Source: Rhodococcus tibetensis (GTDB taxonomy: Bacteria; Actinomycetota; Actinomycetes; Mycobacteriales; Mycobacteriaceae). From it: a stretch of DNA of 64,000 nt. Below, one piece after another: positions 8,019 to 14,557 of the stretch. Below the pieces are notes generated by a model. That model was not told the origin of the DNA. It ran no database searches and worked only from the letters and a program-made list of their open reading frames with translations. The position numbers and the translations under genes are program-made. Positions within the stretch are counted from its first letter, which is position 1; every line of letters begins with the position of its first letter. The stretch lies in assembly GCF_024438035.1 (NCBI RefSeq), contig NZ_JANFQF010000011.1, forward strand, positions 62,001 to 126,000, in the 5' to 3' direction.

Positions 8019-9148
8019 CGGTCGTTCTCCTGTCGCGTGGAACCGGCGCCGACCGGCAGGGAGGCGGGGCCACCAGTCGGCGCCGGGGATCGTGGGCCAC
8101 CGTCGTCGGGGGTGCCGACCTCGAGGGTGGTACCGACAAAGTCGGTCGGGTCGAACGCCAGCCGAACACCGGACGGCACAACGTCGTCCATGCCGAGCCG
8201 CGCCGACACCGCGGCCAGGAACGGGGCCAGGCCGTAGTCGATGAACTCGGCGTTACGGCCTGCGGTGGTCTCGTAGGTCAGGGTCGAGGCGATGCCGGTG
8301 GCGTCGAGCAGCGAGGCGGGGATGCCGGTGGCGCGGGCCACGTCCACGGCGCTGGCGTTGCGTCCTTCGATCAGCAGGTGTTCGGCGGCGGCGCCATGCT
8401 CTTTCACTTCGATGGCGGCGTTGGTGTACGCGACGCCGCCGTTCTTCCCGCGCCGCGCCTCGGCCCACTGGGTGACCAGCTTGCCGATGGCCTCGTCGGT
8501 CATCGGCACGTCGTTGGTCTGGTGCAGCTCGAGCTGCGCCGATGGCGTTTCGGCGGCGCGGTCGGCGGCGGTAATCAGGTGCGAGGCATGGCGGATGGTG
8601 CGGGCGGCGAACGTCAGCAATCCCTCGTCCAGACCGGGAATCAGAATCACCGATTCGTTGGCGGCCAGCTTCTCGTCGACCAGTACCCGACCTTCGGCGT
8701 CGAACTCCCACCGCTCCCACAGCACGCGGTCGGCCGCGGTCAGCTGGCCATCGGCGTCGCGGGCCACTGACCACAACGACCAGCCGTAGAACATCAGGTC
8801 GTCAATCGTCCACAGCATCCGGTGGAACGGGGACAGCACACCGGCGGTCGAGTCCAGCCACCGCGGCTGTACGGGCAGCGGCGTGTCCGACTCTCCGGCG
8901 TAGGCGCGCAACGGGATACGCGCCGCAGTGCCAGCCAGCAGCCGCCGAGCGCGCGCAATTGCGGGCACTGCCATCGCTTCGACGCGGGTCATCGGCAGCC
9001 AGTCGGCACCGAGCAGGTCGGGCCACACCACCTGGTTGAGATGGTTCGGCGTCGACGCGAACGGGCTAGCTGCCTGCGGCACCGGCGTCCGGGTGGCGAG
9101 CAGCGTCGGCAGCGAGGCCGCCAGCCGTACCGAGTCCAGGAATCCCAT
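8015..9148 (-). CDS. Phage portal protein
   Basis: A 377-residue protein from the ATG at 9148 (MGFLDSVRL); a longer frame reaches 9205 but opens with untypical sequence. Portal-family features are VEAMAVPAIARARRLLAG near the N-terminus, the IDDLMFYGWSLWSV segment, and a helical C-terminal half with GRNASAVDVARATGIPASLLDATG. The portal forms the dodecameric DNA channel at one head vertex and docks the terminase. It follows the terminase and overlaps the downstream lysin gene. Confidence 0.87.
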   Translation of the reverse strand: MGFLDSVRLAASLPTLLATRTPVPQAASPFASTPNHLNQVVWPDLLGADWLPMTRVEAMAVPAIARARRLLAGTAARIPLRAYAGESDTPLPVQPRWLDSTAGVLSPFHRMLWTIDDLMFYGWSLWSVARDADGQLTAADRVLWERWEFDAEGRVLVDEKLAANESVILIPGLDEGLLTFAARTIRHASHLITAADRAAETPSAQLELHQTNDVPMTDEAIGKLVTQWAEARRGKNGGVAYTNAAIEVKEHGAAAEHLLIEGRNASAVDVARATGIPASLLDATGIASTLTYETTAGRNAEFIDYGLAPFLAAVSARLGMDDVVPSGVRLAFDPTDFVGTTLEVGTPDDGGPRSPAPTGGPASLPVGAGSTRQENDR

Positions 9149-9365
9149 AGAGAGAATTATTGTGAGGTGGCATACGTTGCCGAAATGTTGCAGCTCGCGC
9201 GGCATTTCGAGCGCGCTTCACGGCGGCCGGATCGGGGTGGACGCGCTCGATATGCACGGCGATGGCGCGGCCGACCTCGGCGTGTGTGGCGCCCAGGAAA
9301 CGCCATCCGCACTCGCACGCGGCCACGGCACTGAAAGCTGTTCTGTCCCTGCGAATGTTGGCCAT
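9066..9365 (-). CDS. Small zinc-finger-like phage protein
   Basis: A 99-residue protein starting 3 bases after the terminase stop. Residues 17-45 contain CECGWRFLGATHAEVG followed by HIERVH, a CxC...H...H...H arrangement that could bind zinc. The last 25-30 codons overlap the portal start in another frame. Its position, immediate start after terminase and Cys/His spacing support a real gene. Function unknown; DNA or protein binding is possible. Confidence 0.55.
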   Translation of the reverse strand: MANIRRDRTAFSAVAACECGWRFLGATHAEVGRAIAVHIERVHPDPAAVKRARNAARAATFRQRMPPHNNSLYGIPGLGTAGGLAADAARHPDAGAAGS

Positions 9366-9367
9366 GC

Positions 9368-10792
9368 CTATCCCGTCCAGATCATCGGGGCCGCGGGTGC
9401 GACCGGTTGGTGCTCAAGGGCGCGGAATGCCAGAGTGACGGCCTCGAGGGCGGCGATGGAGCCGACCGAGCCGGATCGGGACCACGCCCAGCCGTCACCG
9501 ACCGAGCGTTTCGTGGCGATCCCTGCGGCGGTCGACAGCGCCGGATGCGGGCGGATGAACACCGGGTCGCGTCTGCCCTCGAGGGAGTCGAGCAGGTTCG
9601 CGCACGCGGTGGTCACGTCCCGCAAGTTGCAGGGCAGCAGGTCGACACCGGCCAGCTCGAGGGCGTCGGCCAGCGTCGAGGACGGGCCACCGCGGTCGAC
9701 CAGTAGACCGGCGTTCTGGTGGCGGCCGACCAGCTCGGCGCACCGGGCCGCGCCCCATCCGGTGCCGGGGCGGCACTCGACCAGCTCGGCGACAGGGACC
9801 AGGCGGCCATTCACGCTTGCCCAGGCGGCGGCGGCGATGGCCGTTTCGGATCGGTCGAGGGCCACCGCGGCACCGAACGCTGGCCGCGCCGAGTCCGGTA
9901 TGGCCGTGGTGGTCTGGTGATCTTCCCAGTCCGACAGGGCTATCACGCGCTCGGCCGCGCCGGTGCGGCGGTTGCCGTAGGCGCGGGCGAACTCACCGGG
10001 CGGCAGCTGGGCGGCGGCACGCTCGAGCGCCTGCATGTCGATGGTGTAGCCGTAGGCTGGATGCGCCGCGGCCACGGCCTCGAGGTCTGTCGGGTCCACG
10101 TCGTCGGCTATCGAGTACTCGACATAGCAGATGCCAGGCTCACCGGCTCGGCCGCGCTCGACCAGATCGTGGAACCACACCGATTCGCTGGTGCCCATCG
10201 TGGACAGGATGATGGTCTGCGCGCCGGGGCGGGTGGCCTGCGTCGGGACGATGGCCTGCATGAGATTGGCGCCCTCGGCCTCGGTGAACGACCAGCCCTC
10301 GTCAATGTCGTTGAGGTCGGACTGTTCACCGTGCAGCGCGTCGATGGTCGGTGGGTGCGGGCGTAGCTGCGAGCCGTTGACGAACACCAGCTTGGAATCA
10401 CCGGCGCCGCGTTTGATGGTGGCCAGCGGCGCCAGCGGTGACCCTGCGAACGCCTCGGCCATCTCGAGCCACTTCGTGCGCGCGTCCTGGCCGGTCTGCG
10501 CGGTGTGCCAGACCTTGCGTTTCGGCCTGGCCAGGCAGCGATGCACACCGTTGGCCAGGACAAGGGTGGTCTTACCTGCCTGGCGCGGCACCGAGATCAC
10601 GACCAGCGGATACCGATACCGCCCGGACGGGTCGACTTCGCCCATGACATCGGCGGTCTCGGTCTGCCAGGGCATAAGCGGCGTGCCCAGCGCACCGGCC
10701 ACGGTGCCGACCTGCGGGCCGAACGTCGCGAAGCGATCATCCCGCGGGGTGATGAACCGGGGCCGAGCTGGCCGTGGGGGTGCCGAGTGCAT
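9368..10792 (-). CDS. Terminase large subunit
   Basis: A 474-residue packaging motor. The N-terminal ATPase shows a Walker A at residues 69-76 (PRQAGKTT) and a Walker B around 161-165 (NDIDE, acidic pair 164-165). The C-terminal RNase H-like nuclease domain begins with AVALDRSETAIAAAAW, and a later LVDRGGPSS supplies a second acidic residue. It packages phage DNA through the portal and cuts concatemers. The start overlaps the small-subunit candidate by 56 bases. Confidence 0.92.
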   Translation of the reverse strand: MHSAPPRPARPRFITPRDDRFATFGPQVGTVAGALGTPLMPWQTETADVMGEVDPSGRYRYPLVVISVPRQAGKTTLVLANGVHRCLARPKRKVWHTAQTGQDARTKWLEMAEAFAGSPLAPLATIKRGAGDSKLVFVNGSQLRPHPPTIDALHGEQSDLNDIDEGWSFTEAEGANLMQAIVPTQATRPGAQTIILSTMGTSESVWFHDLVERGRAGEPGICYVEYSIADDVDPTDLEAVAAAHPAYGYTIDMQALERAAAQLPPGEFARAYGNRRTGAAERVIALSDWEDHQTTTAIPDSARPAFGAAVALDRSETAIAAAAWASVNGRLVPVAELVECRPGTGWGAARCAELVGRHQNAGLLVDRGGPSSTLADALELAGVDLLPCNLRDVTTACANLLDSLEGRRDPVFIRPHPALSTAAGIATKRSVGDGWAWSRSGSVGSIAALEAVTLAFRALEHQPVAPAAPMIWTG

Positions 10793-11135
10793 CGAGCAGA
10801 CCTTTCAGGTTGTCATCGGTTTCGGTGGCACGGGAATCGGGCGTCAGCCGCGCCTCGCGCAACGCTTCGATGTACGGGGTCAGCAGCTTGGAGGGGCCGT
10901 AGGGCTTGTTCTCGGCCTCGAACGTGTCGAGCGCCCAGGCACCGGCGCGCACAGCAACTAGCAGCGCCTCGTCTACGTCCTCGACCATGTGCCGACGCTC
11001 GGCCGCGGCCAGGGCGCGCTCGACCGCCTCGGAGTGCCGGCCTTTGGGCGGCGGCGCGGGTTTGGGTGCGGCGAACAGTCCGGCGTCGTCGTCGCTCATG
11101 TGCTCGTAGGTGCGGGGGCGTCCGGGCTTTGCCAT
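10737..11135 (-). CDS. Putative terminase small subunit
   Basis: A 132-residue charged, helical protein directly upstream of the large terminase. It starts MAKPGRPRTYEHMSDDD and contains EAVERALAAAERRHMVEDVD and LLTPYIEALREARLTPD. The Lys/Pro/Arg-rich N-terminus and helical middle fit small terminases, which recognise the packaging site. The assignment rests on position more than on a diagnostic motif. Confidence 0.65.
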   Translation of the reverse strand: MAKPGRPRTYEHMSDDDAGLFAAPKPAPPPKGRHSEAVERALAAAERRHMVEDVDEALLVAVRAGAWALDTFEAENKPYGPSKLLTPYIEALREARLTPDSRATETDDNLKGLLDALGTPTASSAPVHHPAG

Positions 11136-11295
11136 GTTTGACCTGCGCTTTCGTTGTTAATCGACCCCACGGTTCGCGGGGTCTCTGGAGAAAATGGGAG
11201 ATGGGCGCGGGGCTTCCGAGCGGCCTCGGCTCAAAGGATTCGCCCAGGTCAGGGCATGTTTTCCGCATTTGTGCAGGTCAGCGCGTTTCACCTGG

Positions 11296-11562
11296 TCACC
11301 ACTGCCTACTCGGTGGCACGACGGCCGCGGCGTAGCGCCTGGTGGCGAACCACTCGGCCAGCAACATCGCGCCGCGGGCACTGTTGCAGCTGCGATGCGC
11401 GGGCCGGAGATTGGCCAGCACGTTCAGCCCGCCGTGCTTGCGGGGGATCACGTGGTCGGCGGTGGTGGCGCCGGGGCCACCGCACAGGTGACAGACGGTG
11501 CCGTAGGTCTCGAGGGTCAGGCGGGTCAGTGTCTGCGCCTCGCGGCCGGACCAGCTGGTCAC
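11296..11562 (-). CDS. HNH endonuclease (packaging-associated)
   Basis: An 88-residue HNH nuclease: a zinc-binding CHLCGG, the catalytic DHVIPRKHGG and a second Cys/His segment LRPAHRSCNSARG. In HK97-like phages a small HNH protein encoded beside the terminase is needed for efficient cos cleavage. The GTG start at 11562 overlaps the preceding TGA (GTGA), so it is co-translated with the microprotein upstream. Confidence 0.88.
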   Translation of the reverse strand: MTSWSGREAQTLTRLTLETYGTVCHLCGGPGATTADHVIPRKHGGLNVLANLRPAHRSCNSARGAMLLAEWFATRRYAAAVVPPSRQW

Positions 11563-11657
11563 GACTCCAGCTCTTCACGTGCTTGGTCGGCCAGGTACAT
11601 GACAGCCCAGGCCAGCATCCCGACCAGCTCGAGACCGGCCACCGCGGCGCGCCTCAT
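11559..11657 (-). CDS. 32-aa membrane-like phage microprotein
   Basis: ATG at 11657 overlaps the preceding stop (ATGA), and its TGA overlaps the GTG start of the HNH gene. The peptide is MRRAAVAGLELVGMLAW followed by AVMYLADQAREELES: a short hydrophobic segment with an acidic tail. Four-base overlaps on both sides are strong evidence of translation. Function unknown. Confidence 0.55.
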   Translation of the reverse strand: MRRAAVAGLELVGMLAWAVMYLADQAREELES

Positions 11658-12268
11658 GTCAGCGGGGTGTCGGCGGTCGCTGGCAGGCCGACCGGGGCGG
11701 TGCGGTGTTCGGATGTACTTCCGAACACCTGCGGGCGAGGGCGGGCCGAGACCGGCGGGGCCGGGGCCAGCGGCGGGGCGGTCGCGGTGGCCGGTGGTGG
11801 GCCAGCATTCGGGTTGGTGAACCGGGCCAGCTGGTCGCGGTCGACGGCCACGGCCTCGGTCGAGCGCATGGCCAGGGCGCGCGGGCGGTTCGCTCGACGT
11901 AGCTTCTCCCACTCGGCCGGGGTGCTGGGCGGTGCGCTCGCGTGCAGGGTGCCGTCGTCGTCGGTGATTGGTTCGTGCATCGCGTCGATGCGGCGCCAGT
12001 CGGTCGGATCGGACTCGGGTATCCCGGTCTGCGCCACCGCGGTCAGCAGCACGTCGGCGGCGCGCTCGGCCGCGGCGCGGGCCAGTGCCAGGTGCGGCAC
12101 GGCGTCGAGTCCTGCCGTGCCCTCGGGCGTGCCCAGGTGTCGGGCGGTCAGTCCTCGCGCGGCCAGTTCGTGCGTGGCGATCCGTTGCACCAGCTCGGCG
12201 GCAGCGAATGCCAGGCAGTCAAGGTCAGCGGGTGCGGTGGCGGTGGGGATTTCGCGGTCCGTATTCAT
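11654..12268 (-). CDS. Phage protein of unknown function
   Basis: A 204-residue protein at the head of the HNH-terminase transcription unit. The N-terminal half is Ala-rich and helical (LDCLAFAAAELVQRIATHEL and ALARAAAERAADVLLTAVA); the C-terminal third is a Pro/Ala-rich tail. No motif recognised. It overlaps the next microprotein by four bases. The distribution of helices suggests a small DNA-associated or assembly factor, but that is speculation. Confidence 0.5.
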   Translation of the reverse strand: MNTDREIPTATAPADLDCLAFAAAELVQRIATHELAARGLTARHLGTPEGTAGLDAVPHLALARAAAERAADVLLTAVAQTGIPESDPTDWRRIDAMHEPITDDDGTLHASAPPSTPAEWEKLRRANRPRALAMRSTEAVAVDRDQLARFTNPNAGPPPATATAPPLAPAPPVSARPRPQVFGSTSEHRTAPVGLPATADTPLT

Positions 12269-12334
12269 AGCCTCTACCTATCGTGATTGTGTTGGGTACC
12301 AAGGGAATAGACGGAGTGAACGCCTTTGCTTGGG

Positions 12335-12356
12335 GACCTCCCAAGCGACCTCCCAA
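12335..12356. repeat. Tandem 10-bp direct repeat, candidate operator
   Basis: GACCTCCCAA occurs twice with a 12-bp period, near one helical turn. It lies upstream of the leftward structural operon, so a regulator-binding role is plausible but untested. Confidence 0.4.
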
Positions 12357-12391
12357 ATTTCCGACCACCGTTTGTCCGCGCCAACGCCTGT

Positions 12392-12419
12392 AGCCTCACG
12401 CCCTTGTGGGCGTAAGGCT
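12392..12419. terminator. Hairpin, candidate terminator
   Basis: A 12-bp stem (AGCCTCACGCCC pairing with GGGCGTAAGGCT, one mismatch) around a TTGT loop. A short T run follows on the plus strand. It could end leftward transcription of the small early genes at 12.6-13.1 kb. Confidence 0.45.
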
Positions 12420-12572
12420 TTCAGGTATTACCGGCGACCCACTGATCAGGCGGGCAGTCGGTCCCGGCCGCTAGTTCGGCCGAGCTTCGTAAGTGGTCAC
12501 ATGACTAGAGCGGTCGGTTTACGTCGGACTCACCAGATAGCGACGCACAGCGGTTTCAGTGGGACGTGCAGA

Positions 12573-12821
12573 TCACCTCTCGGGTTGTTCGGGATCGAAG
12601 AGCGTCGGAGGGAGTGCGGCAGCCTCGGCAACCGCACGGGCGTCCCGGCAGTCGGCACAGACACGATCGACGGGAACCCACGCTTTGGGACTGAACGGGC
12701 GGTCGCAGTCGACGCACTTCACGCGAGGCTCGTCGATGGGACGGCCCTTGCGCCAACGGACCTTGCTGGCATCGACACGGTTAGGTTGCGGCTTCCACGG
12801 CCCGCGGATCAGCTCACCCAT
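12573..12821 (-). CDS. Small zinc-ribbon phage protein
   Basis: An 82-residue protein from ATG 12821 (MGELIRGPWKPQPNR). Residues about 36-60 hold VKCVDCDRPFSP and VDRVCADCRDAR, a CxxC...CxxC zinc ribbon. The N-terminal part is basic. It overlaps the 32-aa membrane peptide upstream. Such proteins are common in the early region of actinobacteriophages; the role may be transcriptional or in nuclease regulation, but no specific function is known. A longer frame upstream has unlikely composition. Confidence 0.6.
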   Translation of the reverse strand: MGELIRGPWKPQPNRVDASKVRWRKGRPIDEPRVKCVDCDRPFSPKAWVPVDRVCADCRDARAVAEAAALPPTLFDPEQPER

Positions 12822-12907
12822 GCTGGCGCCGACGCGTAGAACAACACCACGCTCAGCGCCAGGCCGAGCAGAATGCACAGCGCCCAATCGGCGCGGGTGG
12901 CCTTCAC
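12809..12907 (-). CDS. 32-aa one-TM phage microprotein
   Basis: GTG at 12907 overlaps the TGA of the HTH gene (GTGA). The peptide VKATRADWALCILLGLAL plus SVVLFYASAPAWVS is a single membrane segment with a basic start. It overlaps the start of the zinc-ribbon gene. The coupling supports expression. It might be a superinfection-exclusion or membrane-signalling peptide (inference). Confidence 0.5.
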   Translation of the reverse strand: MKATRADWALCILLGLALSVVLFYASAPAWVS

Positions 12908-13086
12908 GTGTGCGCACCACGCTCAGCGACCAGGGCCTCGATGTCGGCCGGGTCGAACAGGAATGCGCCACGGAGACCGGGGCCTCTGACAACCGGGGTC
13001 AGGTCGCCGGACTCCACGAGTCGGGTCACGGTCTTACGTGACACACGTAGCTCACGAGCAACATCCGCGGATGAAACAAGGTTCAT
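12904..13086 (-). CDS. Cro/excisionase-like HTH protein
   Basis: A 60-residue winged-HTH protein from ATG 13086 (MNLVSSADVARELRVS). The pattern DVARELRVSRKTVTRLVESGDL followed by RGAFLFDPADIEALVAE is that of MerR/excisionase-type phage regulators. It is divergent from the immunity repressor across a 124-bp control region, the place of cro or xis. It probably represses the repressor promoter and/or directs excision. Confidence 0.72.
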   Translation of the reverse strand: MNLVSSADVARELRVSRKTVTRLVESGDLTPVVRGPGLRGAFLFDPADIEALVAERGAHT

Positions 13087-13210
13087 GACGTGAAGATTTA
13101 CACATATGACTAACAAGTGGCAACCGTGGAACTACGCCCATGTCATTTCGGGGGCACGCCAGAATGATGGGTTATTGCCGTTGCGCTGCAAATTGACTAA
13201 AGTTCGTCAT
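13087..13210. promoter_or_regulatory. Divergent prophage control region
   Basis: The 124 bp between the leftward Cro/Xis-like gene and the rightward repressor. Two copies of CATATGAC are seen: within CACATATGAC near 13100 and in the perfect palindrome GTCATATGAC at 13206-13215, which overlaps the repressor ATG. They are candidate operators for the repressor or Cro. TTGCCG near 13172 and TGACTA near 13194 could form the -35/-10 of a nearly leaderless repressor transcript. Confidence 0.5.
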
Positions 13211-13507
13211 ATGACAACTTCGTATGGCGTTGGGCGTGTTCCCGCCATCGACCTACCTATTCGACTGCGGGTTGCGCGTGAGTCCGCGGAGATGAGTCAG
13301 GCCGACTTGGCGAAGGCGATCGGCGCGTCGCGCGCAACGATCGCGAACTATGAGCAGCGCAAGACACCCAAGCGTTCGACCGTGATGGCGTGGGCGATGG
13401 CCACGGGCGTCGACGCGAGGTGGCTTCTCACGGGAGAAGCCCCGTCACCAGATGGTGACGGGGCTTCCAGTGTGCGCCCGAAGGGATTCGAACCCCTAAC
13501 CTCTTGA
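13211..13507 (+). CDS. Immunity repressor, XRE family, ending inside tRNA-Arg
   Basis: A 98-residue protein from ATG 13211 (MTTSYGVGRVPAIDLP); an upstream ATG at 13106 is in frame but lies in the control region. HTH: LRVARESAEMSQADLAKAIGASR and ATIANYEQR; then WAMATGVDARWLLTGEAP, typical of actinobacteriophage immunity repressors. The last 11 residues (VRPKGFEPLTS) are encoded by antisense tRNA-Arg sequence, so the coding 3' end lies at the attachment site. In BPs/Brujita-type phages attP lies within the repressor gene, and integration swaps a C-terminal degradation tag for a short stable end; this gene has the prophage form expected of such a switch. Confidence 0.75.
   Translation: MTTSYGVGRVPAIDLPIRLRVARESAEMSQADLAKAIGASRATIANYEQRKTPKRSTVMAWAMATGVDARWLLTGEAPSPDGDGASSVRPKGFEPLTS
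13436..13467. repeat. Near-perfect 32-bp palindrome at repressor/tRNA junction
   Basis: A 15-bp arm (GAAGCCCCGTCACCA) is exactly complementary across a 2-base centre. It lies in the repressor coding end and 6 bases beyond the tRNA-Arg 3' end. No T run follows on either strand. It may terminate or shape tRNA readthrough transcripts, or be a recombinase/regulator site. Confidence 0.6.
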
Positions 13508-13545
13508 TCCGTAGTCAAGTGCTCTATCCGTTGAGCTACGGGCGC
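13473..13545 (-). tRNA. tRNA-Arg(ACG); prophage attachment site
   Basis: The minus strand folds as a 73-nt tRNA with acceptor GCGCCCG/CGGGCGC, anticodon stem CTTGA/TCAAG around loop CTACGGA (anticodon ACG) and T-arm sequence GGTTCGAATCC. The prophage lies on its 3' side and the tRNA remains intact. Confidence 0.95.
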
Positions 13546-13589
13546 GTGTCTTCAGTTATAGCTGTACCGGCCAACTAGCACCGGCGTGG

Positions 13590-13679
13590 CGGAGGCGAGA
13601 GGATTTGAACCTCCGGTCCCTCGTAAAAGGGACAACTCATTAGCAGTGAGTCCCATTCGGCCGCTCTGGCACGCCTCCC
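13590..13679 (-). tRNA. tRNA-Ser(GCT)
   Basis: A 90-nt class II tRNA with acceptor GGAGGCG/CGCCTCC, a long variable arm, anticodon stem ACTCA/TGAGT and loop CTGCTAA (anticodon GCT). It lies 44 bp from tRNA-Arg on the chromosomal side. Confidence 0.95.
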
Positions 13680-13771
13680 TGGGGTGGTTCCGATCCCTTC
13701 GGACCGCCGGAGCGAAAGATTACACACCTTTCCACGACAAGACAAAACGGCTGGTCAGAGCCGCAGTCCCG

Positions 13772-14497
13772 TTATCTCAGGTTGCTGTCGAACCAGTCGA
13801 AAATCCTGCGTTGCGCGTCGACGATGCTTGCGACTCCGGGAGCGTCGTCCTGCCCGTCCGGCACCTCGAGCGGTTCGTCCGCCCGGTGCGCGAGTCCTGC
13901 ATAGCTGACGACGAGCGCCGCAACCGATGCTGTGCCGGTGGCATCCCGCAACCGCTCGACGTGCTCCGGCGGGGTGGACGGGTCGTCCTCGCCGTACAGA
14001 CCGAGCCACGGAGCCTGCAGCAACGGTGCCGCATCGATCAGCGCCGGGGCGTCGTCCGACAACGGCTCGACTATTCCCCGTGCGGCGACACTGACAGCGG
14101 CGCCGATCGGCCGATTGGTGGCAACGAGCAGCGCGGCGGTTCCTGCGTCGTCGAAGCCGAGCACCCCGACGCAATCGGAGTAGACACCGCGGCTCGTCAG
14201 CCAGTGCACGGTGGCGTCGAAGTCGGCGAAGAGTGACTCGCCGAAGACTTCGCTCGCGCTGTGCGCGGGGCGACCGTGGAAGAGGTGCGGGGCCGCCGCC
14301 ACCCACCCTTCCGCTGCGAGTGAGCGCATCAAGTCGAGGAGCGACTCACTGAACACGCGCGACTCGTGCAGGACCACGATCGCGCCGCGCGCAGGGCCGT
14401 CCGGTTCCGCCACGGTGAGTGGAACTCGCGTCTGCGGATCGGCCGGTGCGTCGCCGACCGTCTGCAGGACTGCACTGTCCCTGAAGATTCCCGACAT
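13772..14497 (-). CDS. Dienelactone hydrolase-family alpha/beta hydrolase
   Basis: A 241-residue protein from ATG 14497 (MSGIFRDSAVLQTVGD). The fold is recognisable by ARGAIVVLHESRVFSESLLD, the nucleophile-elbow region CVGVLGFDDAGTAALL and a late His in YAGLAHRADE. In the family the elbow normally reads GxCxGG (or Ser), but here it reads GFDDAG, so an Asp stands at the nucleophile position. The enzyme may use Asp, or be inactive. It is divergent from the aminotransferase gene; the upstream continuation of its frame is antisense to that gene and was rejected. Confidence 0.72.
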   Translation of the reverse strand: MSGIFRDSAVLQTVGDAPADPQTRVPLTVAEPDGPARGAIVVLHESRVFSESLLDLMRSLAAEGWVAAAPHLFHGRPAHSASEVFGESLFADFDATVHWLTSRGVYSDCVGVLGFDDAGTAALLVATNRPIGAAVSVAARGIVEPLSDDAPALIDAAPLLQAPWLGLYGEDDPSTPPEHVERLRDATGTASVAALVVSYAGLAHRADEPLEVPDGQDDAPGVASIVDAQRRIFDWFDSNLR

Positions 14498-14557
14498 GCC
14501 CCCACCTTGGCACGGACTGGCCGTCGACGCACCGAATCGGAGGCGCATAATCGCCTG

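Larger units (their letters stand above)
12269..12572. other. Intergenic region with direct repeats and hairpin
   Basis: No convincing gene. It holds a tandem direct repeat GACCTCCCAA at 12335-12344 and 12347-12356 (12-bp period) and a hairpin at 12392-12419. The likely leftward promoter for the structural genes lies here or close by. Nothing else stands out. Confidence 0.45.
1..13545 (-). mobile_element. Siphovirus prophage, right-hand part, in tRNA-Arg
   Basis: A nearly continuous minus-strand array runs from an HTH control region (about 13.1 kb) through HNH, terminase, portal, lysis, capsid and tail genes to the left edge of the window. A tape measure gene and tail assembly chaperone indicate a long non-contractile tail. 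The right end lies at tRNA-Arg(ACG), because the plus-strand repressor frame runs into that tRNA gene. No integrase is seen on this side, so it should lie at the other end, outside the window. Frames are open and tightly overlapping, so the prophage looks intact here. Exact att borders cannot be set without the left end. Confidence 0.88.
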
